Assembly: GCF_002864045.1 (NCBI RefSeq)
Contig: NZ_PJPV01000027.1
Location: forward strand, 1 to 39,770
Direction of reading: 5' to 3'
Source of the DNA: Endozoicomonas acroporae
GTDB taxonomy: Bacteria > Pseudomonadota > Gammaproteobacteria > Pseudomonadales > Endozoicomonadaceae
Length of the DNA stretch: 39,770 nucleotides
A model generated the notes under the pieces. The model worked only from the letters and a program-made list of their open reading frames with translations, made no database searches and had not been told where the DNA came from. Below, one piece after another: positions 26,628 to 34,618 of the stretch (positions are counted from its first letter, which is position 1; each line of letters starts with the position of its first letter). The translations under genes were made by a program, and so were the position numbers.

Positions 26628-27436
26628 TGAAACGAGTTAAAGACTTCACCACAAAGACACAAAGACACAAAGCAAAGATTTTTATTCCTGAGTTTTGTCC
26701 TTTCGTACGACCACCATGGATGGTGGAAGTTTCGATAACGCAAGGAGCATTTATTGACACTTTGTTGTTCAAAAAAAAACGCTCTTTATCTCTGGGAAAA
26801 AGGCTGCCAGATAAACGCCCATATCAGGAGAAAGGCTTTACCCTGTTGGAAATGCTGGTGGCCATCGCTATTTTCAGCATTATCAGCCTCAGTGCCTGGC
26901 AGATTTTTCAGGGCGTGATGACCGCCCATGATGTTGTGCTGACTAAAAATGAGCGGCTGCGACAACTGCAATACACGTTGTTGCTGATTGACCAGGACCT
27001 GCAACAAATTGCCGACCGGGGAACCCGGGTAGATAACCGGGTCACGGCGCAAAGCCTGTTCAGCGACTCGCAGATGCTGGACAGTGACGATGAAGCACTG
27101 GCACTGGTGCGCCATGGCTGGCACAACCCGGACTACCGGTTACCCAGGCCGGAACTGCAACGGGTCTTTTACCGGCTCCGTGATAACCGTCTGGAGCGCC
27201 AGTATCATCATGTTCTCGATCCTGCATCCATCAATGTCGAGCCGGTTACCCAGACCTTATTAACCGATATCAACTCATTGAAATTCAGTTTTTACATCAA
27301 TGGTCAGTGGCGTGACTCTTTATTATTGGCTGAAGGCTCTTTACCGGAAGGACTGAAAATTGAGTTTGATATGAGCGACTTTGGACGTATAGAGCGACGC
27401 TATATACTGCCAGCATCCTGGCAGCCTGCATCATGA
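26624..27436 (+). CDS. gspJ: Type II secretion minor pseudopilin GspJ with an extended leader
   Basis: The pseudopilin part starts at FTLLEMLVAIAIFSIISLSAW and the rest matches GspJ (for example RLRQLQYTLLLIDQDLQQIADR and LERQYHHVLDPA). The leader before the cut site is about 71 residues instead of the usual 5-15. The ATG at 26624 overlaps the gspI stop as ATGA, so it is very probably the native start. The added segment encodes FTTKTQRHKAK, the translation of a dispersed CACAAAGACACAAAG repeat. Inside the extension are an A9 run (26771-26779), a possible Met33 and TTG codons at 26759-26764. Whether the long leader is exported and cleaved, or an internal start is used, is open. Confidence 0.88.
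   Translation: MMKRVKDFTTKTQRHKAKIFIPEFCPFVRPPWMVEVSITQGAFIDTLLFKKKRSLSLGKRLPDKRPYQEKGFTLLEMLVAIAIFSIISLSAWQIFQGVMTAHDVVLTKNERLRQLQYTLLLIDQDLQQIADRGTRVDNRVTAQSLFSDSQMLDSDDEALALVRHGWHNPDYRLPRPELQRVFYRLRDNRLERQYHHVLDPASINVEPVTQTLLTDINSLKFSFYINGQWRDSLLLAEGSLPEGLKIEFDMSDFGRIERRYILPASWQPAS
26646..26672. repeat. Repeat-family arm inside gspJ leader codons
   Basis: A stretch of ACCACAAAG followed by ACACAAAG units, closely matching the left arm of the palindrome at 24976-25002. A clean right arm is not visible, so the element looks truncated or eroded here. Confidence 0.65.
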
Positions 27437-28524
27437 CGGGTCTAAATAATGATTCACCACAGAGGCACAGAGACACAGAGAAAGGCTTTCTTTTCTCCGT
27501 GTCTCTGTGCCTCCGTGGTAATTGCTTTTCCAGGCACAAAGGTAGCAAAGCCCCTTACCCTAATCGCCAGCAGGGCATTGCCCTGCTGAGCGTATTGCTG
27601 ATGCTGACCCTGCTGGTTTTACTGGCCAATGAGTTAACACTCTCCTTCCGCACCCAGTTGACCAGAACCCAATCCATGCAGCAACGGGAGCAGGCGCGCT
27701 GGTATGCCTTTTCCGGGGAAAGCCTGGCGATCAAGACGCTGAAACAGAACTTTGAAGATGATCCGGACGTCACCCATCTCGGTCAGTACTGGGCCACCAC
27801 CAATGTGGTATTACCGGTTGAAGGTGGCCAGATTGCCGGTCAACTGAAAGACTCACAGTCCTGTTTTAATATCAATGCCCTGGCAAAGCCCCTTACAGAA
27901 GCGAACGACACATTACAGAAGTCACCTGAAAGTCAGGTATTTTCTGCCCTGCTGCAATACCTGGAAATACCACAGTGGGAGTCAGACAGGATTACCCAAG
28001 CAACCCGAAACTGGGTCAGCAGTGAAGATCTTCCCGAAGGTGAAAGTGACCTGGATTACCTCGCCCGGCCACTCCCTTATTTAAGCAGCAAAACCCTGAT
28101 GCGCGATATCAGTGAATGGCGTGCCGTGGCCGGAGTATCAACGTCAGTCGCCCAAAAAGTTATGCCTTACCTCTGTGCCCTGCCCAGTACCGAGCTGACC
28201 ATCAATGTGAATACCATTCCTGTTGACCAACCGGAAATACTGGCCGCGCTCTATATTGATCAGCTGCCCGTTGATCAGGCACGCAATATTCTGGAAACCC
28301 GGCCACGGGAAGGATGGGATGCGGTGGCTGATTTCACCAGCCAGCCACTGCTGGCCAACTTCAGCAGTACTGGCGCAGACAAGCGTCTGACCATCGTCAG
28401 CTACTATTTTGAAATGCATGCAACAGCCAATTACGGCGCAAGCGAAGTCAGACTGAACAGTCTTCTGGCTCGCTCCAAAGACAACCAATTAACGGTCCTT
28501 CGCCGTAAATTTGGAGGAGTTTAA
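27433..28524 (+). CDS. gspK: Type II secretion minor pseudopilin GspK with an extended leader
   Basis: GspK sits at the tip of the pseudopilus. The mature start is IALLSVLLMLTLLVLLANEL after QQG, and the large alpha-domain with CFNINALAKPL and the tail TELTINVNTIPVD are typical. The leader is 48 residues, far longer than usual, because a palindromic repeat (27456-27519) is inserted in frame and encodes SPQRHRDTEKGFLFSVSLCL. The ATG overlaps the gspJ stop as ATGA, so this start is probably the native one. It overlaps gspL by one base. Confidence 0.92.
   Translation: MTGLNNDSPQRHRDTEKGFLFSVSLCLRGNCFSRHKGSKAPYPNRQQGIALLSVLLMLTLLVLLANELTLSFRTQLTRTQSMQQREQARWYAFSGESLAIKTLKQNFEDDPDVTHLGQYWATTNVVLPVEGGQIAGQLKDSQSCFNINALAKPLTEANDTLQKSPESQVFSALLQYLEIPQWESDRITQATRNWVSSEDLPEGESDLDYLARPLPYLSSKTLMRDISEWRAVAGVSTSVAQKVMPYLCALPSTELTINVNTIPVDQPEILAALYIDQLPVDQARNILETRPREGWDAVADFTSQPLLANFSSTGADKRLTIVSYYFEMHATANYGASEVRLNSLLARSKDNQLTVLRRKFGGV
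27456..27519. repeat. Palindromic repeat inside gspK leader codons
   Basis: The left arm ACCACAGAGGCACAGAGAC and the right arm ending TGTGCCTCCGTGGT are complementary over nearly 30 bases around a short CTTTCTT loop. It belongs to the same family as the element at 24976-25076. It is 64 bp with arms and kept the frame open on the coding strand. Confidence 0.85.
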
Positions 28525-29783
28525 TGAATCCTCACCTGCTATTGAGGTTACCGGAGCATCACGACCAACCGGTTTATTGGCAGCTTTGCCCGGCGGATAT
28601 CGCCACTGAAACGCTTCAGGACAACTCTGAACAATACCGCATTGCCCATGGTTTCTGGCCAACGGTGTCGGATTTTATTGCGCAATATGCTGGCACAACC
28701 GTCAGCAGCGGGACATTGTCCGGTCAGCCAATTGCTACGATGGCCGTTACCATTCTGGTGCCATCAGCCCGGGTGACACTGCATACTCTGACTATTCAGG
28801 GACGACTGACCCCCGCTGTTCGCCAGTCCCTTCCCTGGCGTCTGGAAGAAGAGCTGGGTGATGATGTTGAAGACCTGCACGTTGCCGTTCTCCAACATGG
28901 GGACAGTCAGGCTCATCTGGCCGTCATCAAACAGGCTGATATGACACAGTGGCAAGGCTGGCTGACCGATGCCGGAGTGATAACCAAACGCTGGGTACCC
29001 GATGCCCTGATGCTGCCCATTGAAGAAAACCAGTGCCGTTTATTGCAAATTGATGATTTGATCATTGCCCGATATGGCCAGTGGCAGACAGCCGTCTGTG
29101 AGTCACAGTGGTTAACGCTGTTTATGGATGGCCTGAAAAAGGAGCATCCTGAACTGACGTTTTTGGAAACAGAGCAACATGCCCTAGTGCCATTAACACT
29201 GCTGGCCCCCCAGGCCGGTAATACACAACTCAACCTGCTACAGGGACAATGGCAGCCTGCCTCACCCTGGCGCCAACGACTACTGCCCTGGTGGTCCACC
29301 GCCCTGATGGCCTGCCTGCTGCTGATACTGGTAACCGCTCACTCGGTGCTGGAAACCCATCAACTGGAACAGACTGCGGCATCTTATCAACAGCAGGCCA
29401 ACAATATTTACCGACAGCTGTTTCCGGGTGAACGGGTTGTCAGGCTGCAATCCCAGATGCGGCAAAAGTTGGCAGCGTTACAGCAACCGGAAGAAACCTC
29501 ACAGAGTATGCTGGCCATGCTGGCCCAAATTACCCCGGTGCTGAATGCATTCCCCGAGCTGCAAGCCAGTTCCATGGCCTTCACTGTTAACAACAGAGAA
29601 GGTGCACGACAAAGTCTGCGTATTCAGGCACAAGCCAGTGACTTTGAGGTGTTCACCCGTTTCCGGGAACAGTTTGAACAAGATCTTAACCGGGGCGAAG
29701 GACTGACCATTGCCATAGAAGCCCTTGAACGTACCGGAGATACAGTGACTGGCATGCTGGTTATTTCAGGAGGTGTGTCCTGA
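28524..29783 (+). CDS. gspL: Type II secretion protein GspL
   Basis: Bitopic inner-membrane protein whose actin-like cytoplasmic domain binds GspE and whose periplasmic ferredoxin-like domain binds GspM. The cytoplasmic part covers about residues 1-250 (PWRLEEELGDDVEDLHVAVL). The membrane span is about 256-277 (WWSTALMACLLLILVTAHSV), and the periplasmic part follows. The length of 419 residues is normal. Junctions with gspK (TAATG) and gspM (TGATG) overlap by one base. Confidence 0.93.
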   Translation: MNPHLLLRLPEHHDQPVYWQLCPADIATETLQDNSEQYRIAHGFWPTVSDFIAQYAGTTVSSGTLSGQPIATMAVTILVPSARVTLHTLTIQGRLTPAVRQSLPWRLEEELGDDVEDLHVAVLQHGDSQAHLAVIKQADMTQWQGWLTDAGVITKRWVPDALMLPIEENQCRLLQIDDLIIARYGQWQTAVCESQWLTLFMDGLKKEHPELTFLETEQHALVPLTLLAPQAGNTQLNLLQGQWQPASPWRQRLLPWWSTALMACLLLILVTAHSVLETHQLEQTAASYQQQANNIYRQLFPGERVVRLQSQMRQKLAALQQPEETSQSMLAMLAQITPVLNAFPELQASSMAFTVNNREGARQSLRIQAQASDFEVFTRFREQFEQDLNRGEGLTIAIEALERTGDTVTGMLVISGGVS

Positions 29784-30319
29784 TGAGCTTCCTTACCAAT
29801 ACCATAAACAGCGCCAGCCCTTTCTGGCAAAGCATGATTGGCCGCTGGCGGCAGCTTTCCCGGCGAGAGCAGTGGCTCACTGCCACGGCACTGGTCACAT
29901 TGTTTATCTGGCTGATCTGGCAGGGCCTGATTACACCGCTTGCTGAACAACAGGCACTGGCAGAGAAGAAAGTGGCTGCCAGCCGCGCACAGCTGACGCA
30001 GATACAACAACAGGCGGAGCAGATCCTCAGTTTGAGAGCTTCAGGTGCCACTGCCCGACCTGTCAGCAATACGCCCATGGACCAGACCATCCACCAGCTG
30101 GCGGGCAGATATCAGCTGGTAATCCAGCGGGTTCAGCGAGCCAACGGCCAGGACGAAACGCTGGATATTGATCTGGCCAATGCCCGCTTCGATAAACTGA
30201 TAGGCTGGCTGACAACATTGGAACAACAGCATCGGATCAAGGTGGCCAACATACAACTGGAAGCCACGGATACCAGTGGTTTTGTTGAAGTGCGTCGCCT
30301 GCAGATTGAGCGTGGTTAA
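29783..30319 (+). CDS. gspM: Type II secretion protein GspM
   Basis: Small bitopic partner of GspL. The cytoplasmic N-terminus of about 30 residues contains the characteristic SRREQWL motif, followed by the span LTATALVTLFIWLIWQGLI and a periplasmic coiled coil (AEKKVAASRAQLTQIQQQAEQI) with a small ferredoxin-like domain. The length of 178 residues fits. The TGATG junction with gspL couples translation. Confidence 0.92.
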   Translation: MSFLTNTINSASPFWQSMIGRWRQLSRREQWLTATALVTLFIWLIWQGLITPLAEQQALAEKKVAASRAQLTQIQQQAEQILSLRASGATARPVSNTPMDQTIHQLAGRYQLVIQRVQRANGQDETLDIDLANARFDKLIGWLTTLEQQHRIKVANIQLEATDTSGFVEVRRLQIERG

Positions 30320-30326
30320 GGAGAAT

Positions 30327-31127
30327 ATGAAACAGGGAAAAACAGGTAGGATTATACTGCTTTCGACGCTTGGTCTGGTCAGTTACAGCGGCTTTCTGAT
30401 AGCCAATATGTCGGCAGCAACCGTTTGGCAATACCTGTCAACCAGGCAACTACCCGTCAACATGTCTGGAATTACCGGCACTCTATGGTCTGGAGCCGCA
30501 GAAAGCGTCACGCTGACGGTGTCACGAAAGCCGCTGGCGCTATCAGCCATCCGCTGGCAGATTGAACCCGCCTCGCTCCTGAAAGGTGAGGTTCAGGTTT
30601 CGGTGGAGCTGGGCAATGCAGCATCCCCTGTGGAAGGCCAGGGAATGGTGGTGATTAACCGAAAGACGCTGACACTGAATAATGTCGAACTGGATACCAC
30701 CGCGCCGTGGCTACTCGCATCTTTACAAGACACGACAGTCGGCAATATTCCCGGTGAAGTACAAGGTAATGTCCTGCTGGAACTGGATGATCTTATTTTA
30801 AACGACAAAGGGTGTGTGAATATTAATGGTAATGCAGCACTCACAAACAGTGGATTAACCTCACCCTTCGGCCAGTTTGATCTGGGGAATTCAACTGCAC
30901 AATTAAGCTGTCAGAACCGAAACCTGATCGCCAGGGTGACACAGACATCATCCATCATGAACAGCTATGGCGATTTTCAGCTGAGCACCAGTGGCCGTTA
31001 TACCTTTACCGGAAAAATGACGCCCGATGCGTCGCTACCTGCTCCGATGAAACAAGGGCTGGCTTTTCTGGGACAGCCAGACAGTAACGGTGCCTACGCC
31101 TTTAGTTTCAAAAGCTCGATCAAATAA
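30327..31127 (+). CDS. gspN: Type II secretion protein GspN
   Basis: Last gene of the operon. GspN is an accessory protein present in only some systems, with one N-terminal membrane span (LLSTLGLVSYSGFLIANM) and a periplasmic beta-rich domain. The stretch GITGTLWSGAAESVTL is typical of the family. The frame is open further upstream, but ATG 30327 has a strong AAGGAG site 4 bases before it and lies 7 bases after gspM, so it is chosen, giving 266 residues. No gspO prepilin peptidase follows, so that gene must be elsewhere. Confidence 0.9.
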   Translation: MKQGKTGRIILLSTLGLVSYSGFLIANMSAATVWQYLSTRQLPVNMSGITGTLWSGAAESVTLTVSRKPLALSAIRWQIEPASLLKGEVQVSVELGNAASPVEGQGMVVINRKTLTLNNVELDTTAPWLLASLQDTTVGNIPGEVQGNVLLELDDLILNDKGCVNINGNAALTNSGLTSPFGQFDLGNSTAQLSCQNRNLIARVTQTSSIMNSYGDFQLSTSGRYTFTGKMTPDASLPAPMKQGLAFLGQPDSNGAYAFSFKSSIK

Positions 31128-31129
31128 GC

Positions 31130-31294
31130 TCAATACCAGTCAATCCCCCGGTGATGCAACGGCGTAATATCAGGGTCCAGAGCCCTGTAGAAAACCGGAG
31201 CTTTATTCAGGCTTCGGTTATTGTCGGACTCTTTGCATTTCTTCTTTTCCACGAAAATCAAGCTGTTACCCTGGCTGACCAGCCTGTCAGGCAT
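31130..31294 (-). CDS. Possible 54-residue protein
   Basis: An ATG-started frame fills most of the gap after gspN on the opposite strand. It is basic near the start (VEKKKCKES) and ends DITPLHHRGIDWY. There is no ribosome site and no family I recognise, so it may be chance. Confidence 0.25.
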   Translation of the reverse strand: MPDRLVSQGNSLIFVEKKKCKESDNNRSLNKAPVFYRALDPDITPLHHRGIDWY

Positions 31295-31327
31295 CTATAT
31301 GAAAAAAAATGGTTTAACTACTTGTAA

Positions 31328-31356
31328 GGAATTTTCAGGTAATAGGGAAATCTCAC
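31328..31356 (+). promoter_or_regulatory. Weak sigma-E-like promoter before the kinase fragment
   Basis: GGAATTT (31328-31334), 16 bases, TCTCAC (31351-31356). It differs by one base from GGAACTT and keeps the exact spacer. The TC is 23 bases before the ATG. Confidence 0.3.
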
Positions 31357-31373
31357 TCTAAGGGAATAGCGCC

Positions 31374-31919
31374 ATGAAAATAACAAAATCCATGATAGAT
31401 CATCCCCACCGTATCAAAGAGCCCACTCCAGAGAAACAAGGCAGTTGGCAGGGACGAAACTTGAAAGAACTGGCTCTGGCTTGCAAGAAAAAGCTCCAGC
31501 GAGTGTATGCTTATATTCGGTACAAAGATTTAACCATCAAGGATTACAACCCGGCAGACTTTGTGCTGCATATCGCTCTTTGCCCCCCTGGCTACAGGTC
31601 ACCCGACGATCTGATTTTTCAAAATGTCAACTTAAAGGCTGAAGATGCCTGGTCTTTGGGTGTACTGCTGACAGAGATGTTTACCGGAAAGCGTTACTTC
31701 TATCGATCAGACCTGTCAGACGCTGTGGAGACAATCAAATACAAACTTGATGGACGGGATAAGGCCATTGCCGAAATGGTACGTATGGGCGTTAACCCGA
31801 AAGCGATCCGACTGGCGCAAGCTCTTTTGCATCATAACCCAAGTCAACGGATGACGGTGGCAGAAGCACTGAAAAGCCCGTTCCTGGAGGAAGTTGATCT
31901 GGCAGCATTTGGAGCGTAG
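31374..31919 (+). CDS. Eukaryotic-type protein kinase C-lobe fragment
   Basis: The 181 residues carry only the second half of a Ser/Thr kinase-like fold: PPGYRSPDDL (71-80, equivalent to the activation-segment end and APE motif), DAWSLGVLLTEMFTGK (91-106, subdomain IX), and NPSQRMTVAEAL (145-156, subdomain XI Arg). The glycine loop, the catalytic Lys, HRD and DFG are all absent, and the 60 residues before PPGYRSP do not resemble an N-lobe. It therefore cannot be an active kinase. It could be a decayed gene or a stand-alone pseudokinase domain. An AAGGGAA site precedes the ATG and the frame is intact, which mildly favours expression. It lies between gspN and transposon debris. Confidence 0.6.
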   Translation: MKITKSMIDHPHRIKEPTPEKQGSWQGRNLKELALACKKKLQRVYAYIRYKDLTIKDYNPADFVLHIALCPPGYRSPDDLIFQNVNLKAEDAWSLGVLLTEMFTGKRYFYRSDLSDAVETIKYKLDGRDKAIAEMVRMGVNPKAIRLAQALLHHNPSQRMTVAEALKSPFLEEVDLAAFGA

Positions 31920-32097
31920 GAACAGTTAAATGCGGCACTTATTACGGGGCAATTCCTTAAAGGACAGTACTCTCAGTTAACGACGATGGTAGAGGACTCC
32001 ATGTCGGGAGCATTCACCACAGGCGGAGTCCTGTGGAAGCGGTTGTTATGTGGCTGTTACTTCTGCAGGTGGTTCACAATGATGGCAAGAGTGTCTT

Positions 32098-32700
32098 CTA
32101 TCTTGTCAAAGCGTTCACGGGTTTCTTGCTTAAAGGCTTGTAGTAGGTTGCACTCGCTGTGGTACCTTTCGGGGTATCAGCAAAGAGCCGGTTACGCCTA
32201 CCCACAGTGAAGGGGCGGATAGCGTTCTCAGCCGCCGCATTGCTAATGTTGAGGTGTCCGTCTTCACAGTAAACCACCAGTTTTGACCACTGGTTCAGGG
32301 CATGGCTCATGGCCTTATGGGTAAGACTGTCCGGTATCAGCCGGGTGACGTTTTTCTGTAGCCACTGGTGCAGGTCATCAAGCAGTGGCTTACTGTCTTC
32401 CTGTCGGCGGACTTTTTTCTCTGGTGCGGTGAGTCCTTTGATCTCTTCTTCAATGGCATACAGCTTGCGGATTTTGCTCAGGGCTACATCTGCCTTGCTG
32501 ACTTTATTGCCCTTTACCTTCTTGCCTGGTTCGGCCTCGCCTTTTTTGGCAGCGGTGAATTTACGTCTCACATGGTCAAAACACCTAAAGCTGCGTTATG
32601 CCTTCCTGACGGCAGACTGCATCGTAGCTTTTGTAACCATCCGTTTGCAGTTAGCCACTGAACCCTTCAAACATGTAGGCCAGCATGCAGGTTGTCACTG
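32098..32700 (-). pseudogene. Decayed IS66-family transposase
   Basis: The minus strand encodes the catalytic end of an IS66 transposase, including NAAAENAIRPFTVGRRNRLF with the DDE glutamate, and the upstream stretch LQTDGYKSYDAVCRQEGIT. The two parts are in different frames, with stops between them, and a stop stands just before the LQTDGYKS stretch. The C-terminus after DTPKGTTASA runs into unrelated codons, so a second frameshift is likely. Traces of further IS66-like or unrelated coding sequence may extend to about 32800. No terminal inverted repeats were identified. Confidence 0.8.
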
Positions 32701-32864
32701 CTGACTTGGGAATAGGATGCCCGGACAACTCAGCGGCTTTGATGAAGAGCGGTGCTTGCGGCTTCAGCCCGGGAGACAGGAATGACTTGTACAAAGGCAG
32801 AAGGCTTATGATTTCGCAGTGGAGATTAAAGTGGTAGGGCGTGGGTTTTGAATGCGCTTACGTT

Positions 32865-32893
32865 TGAACTTTTATATGAAATAGAGGTCATAG
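32865..32893 (+). promoter_or_regulatory. Sigma-E-like promoter A
   Basis: GAACTT at 32866-32871, 16 bases, TCATAG at 32888-32893; the TC is 33 bases before the ATG at 32921. The leader that follows contains tandem CAATAATT units and no ribosome site. Confidence 0.55.
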
Positions 32894-32920
32894 GATAAAA
32901 CTCAATAATTCAATAATTCT

Positions 32921-33859
32921 ATGAATATGCCTGTCTACTTTGCTGATTGTAATTTTAATATAGCTGCGGATCACTTTTCTTATTTTGGAGATAGTGCTTA
33001 TTCGGAATCTGCCGCATCCTGTCAGGCATTCTTCCGTGATGTTGTGGACGTAGCAAATTTGCGATGCGCTATGCGTGCTGATGAAACTGTTAAACACTGC
33101 CTCCAGCAGCCAAAGGTACTTTTTAATGATCCATCAGGTGATCCCCGGCTTGAAAAAAGGCCGATACTAATGGTTAGTAGCCATCTTCAAGAAGACCATC
33201 CGCTTTACTTACCTGTCAGAATACAACCCCGGAATAATGATCATGCTCCCAAATATATTCCTGATAATGAACGTTTTTCGATCCAGTCTATTTTAGGATT
33301 AGAGCAATCAACCTCACAAAACACATTAGTTGCTAATCCTCAACTGGATAGTGAACAGCTGCAACGAGATACATCGCCTGCAGAAAATGAGTTGGATGAT
33401 AAAGCTCCGGCTTCCGGCTCTGATGAATCTCTGACCAGCTCCCATGAGGATCACTGTGAGTCCGGGGAGTGGAAAGCTGACCGGAAGGCTTATGAGCAGT
33501 CGGAAAGACGGAAGGCTTACCTCAAAGCCTACGAACAGACCGAGAAGCGGAAGGCTTACCGAAAGGCTTACCGTCAGCGCGAGAGAGTGAAAGCTGCCCA
33601 GAGGGCTTATCAGAAGGTTTACCAGAAGTATTACCGTCAGACCCAGAAGGGGAGGGCTTATCAAAAGGCTTACCGTGAGTCTTCGCAAGGACGTGCTTGC
33701 CTGAAGGCTTACCGTAAAGCTTACCATAAGGTTTTAAGGGTTACCGGTGAAATTGAACAGGCAAGAATCGCTGGCAGGCAAGCTACCGCCTTTATAAGAG
33801 AAGCCAATAAAGCAAACAATAATGAGCAGGGCAGTCGCATCAGATGTACGATAGTTTAG
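32921..33859 (+). CDS. Basic 13-residue-repeat protein, member A
   Basis: First of a local family not known to me. The N-terminal 170 residues are polar and diverged from the other members. They include SESAASCQAFFRDVV and DPRLEKRPI, and an acidic/Ser linker ASGSDESLTSSHED shared with the others. Then come about six 13-residue units of type QxEKxKAYxKAYR, strongly basic and probably one long helix. The C-terminus GEIEQARIAGRQATAF is shared by the family. There is no signal peptide or membrane span. Basic helical arrays of this kind could bind nucleic acid or another polyanion; this is inference. Confidence 0.7.
   Translation: MNMPVYFADCNFNIAADHFSYFGDSAYSESAASCQAFFRDVVDVANLRCAMRADETVKHCLQQPKVLFNDPSGDPRLEKRPILMVSSHLQEDHPLYLPVRIQPRNNDHAPKYIPDNERFSIQSILGLEQSTSQNTLVANPQLDSEQLQRDTSPAENELDDKAPASGSDESLTSSHEDHCESGEWKADRKAYEQSERRKAYLKAYEQTEKRKAYRKAYRQRERVKAAQRAYQKVYQKYYRQTQKGRAYQKAYRESSQGRACLKAYRKAYHKVLRVTGEIEQARIAGRQATAFIREANKANNNEQGSRIRCTIV
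33471..33735 (+). repeat. 39-bp coding repeats in member A
   Basis: Degenerate tandem units of 39 bases encoding KAYxQSERRKAYL-like modules, some split by four-residue insertions of KAYxK type. Confidence 0.75.
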
Positions 33860-33996
33860 CAAGTATCAAAAATGAGGACGAAGTTCCAGATATTAATTCC
33901 CTTTCTATATCAGACAAGAATATTCTCAAGACTGGTAGTTCTGAAGAGTCAATAAGACTAAACTATAGTGCATATGAAGCTACCACCCTGCAATAA
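33844..33996 (+). CDS. Possible 50-residue ORF overlapping the end of member A
   Basis: ATG 33844 to TAA 33996 encodes an acidic peptide with EDEVPDINSLSISD. It overlaps the last codons of member A in another frame. There is no ribosome site and no recognised family; it may be the eroded start of the next gene copy. Confidence 0.25.
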   Translation: MYDSLASIKNEDEVPDINSLSISDKNILKTGSSEESIRLNYSAYEATTLQ

Positions 33997-34530
33997 TGAG
34001 CCGCTTAGAGAGCAAACAGGTTCTTGATCGTCAGCCAGGAAAACATTGCACGACAAATGAACTATTGTTTATCCGTGAGTTACCGACTTTTAAGCAGTTT
34101 ATATCGCTATCCTGTCAGGCTTTCTCCCGTCAAGTTTCAGCAGTAGCTACTGTTCTATGTACTATGCATGCTGATGATACGCCTGAAAGCCGCCTTTATC
34201 AGCCAATGGCGTCTTTTCAAAATATATTTGGCCCCCCCGGTTTGAAAAAAGATCGATAGCTACTGTCGATAACGATACTGAAAAAGATCAGCCACTCTAC
34301 CTTACCGGTTAGAACAAAAACGCAGAAAAATGATCATGCCACCACATATATTCCTGATAAAGAGCGTTTTTCAATCCAGTCTATTTAGGGCAATCAAACG
34401 CAGAAAGCTCATTAGTTGTTGATGTGCAAAATTCTTGTGAAATCACTAATCCTCAACTGGACAGTAAGCAGTTGCAAAGAATCAGCTATAGACAGATTGA
34501 ACCATAACAAACACTCGACAAATCGCTCAG
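33997..34530 (+). pseudogene. Decayed copy of member A
   Basis: The first 87 codons (to 34259) encode SCQAFSRQVSAVATVLCTMHADDTPE, matching SCQAFFRDVVDVANLRCAMRADETV of member A. Beyond a stop, homology continues in other frames: the DNA for DQPLYL, for NDHA..YIPD.ERFSIQS, and for NPQLDSKQLQR is recognisable up to about 34490, interrupted by several stops. The 13-residue array and C-terminus are missing. No sigma-E-like box was found in front of it. Confidence 0.8.
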
Positions 34531-34562
34531 CAATATAAATATTAAATGTTATGTGTCAGGCC

Positions 34563-34591
34563 GGAACTTTTATAAGAAGGAGTTGTCAAAA
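34563..34591 (+). promoter_or_regulatory. Sigma-E-like promoter B
   Basis: GGAACTT at 34563-34569, 16 bases, TCAAAA at 34586-34591, with the TC 33 bases before the ATG at 34619, the same distance as at promoters A and D. Confidence 0.6.
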
Positions 34592-34618
34592 TCTATGGTT
34601 CTGTAATTAAATAATTCA

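Noticed and set aside
32309..32704. 131-codon plus-strand frame across the IS66 relic
   Set aside because: It is antisense to clear IS66 transposase homology on the minus strand.
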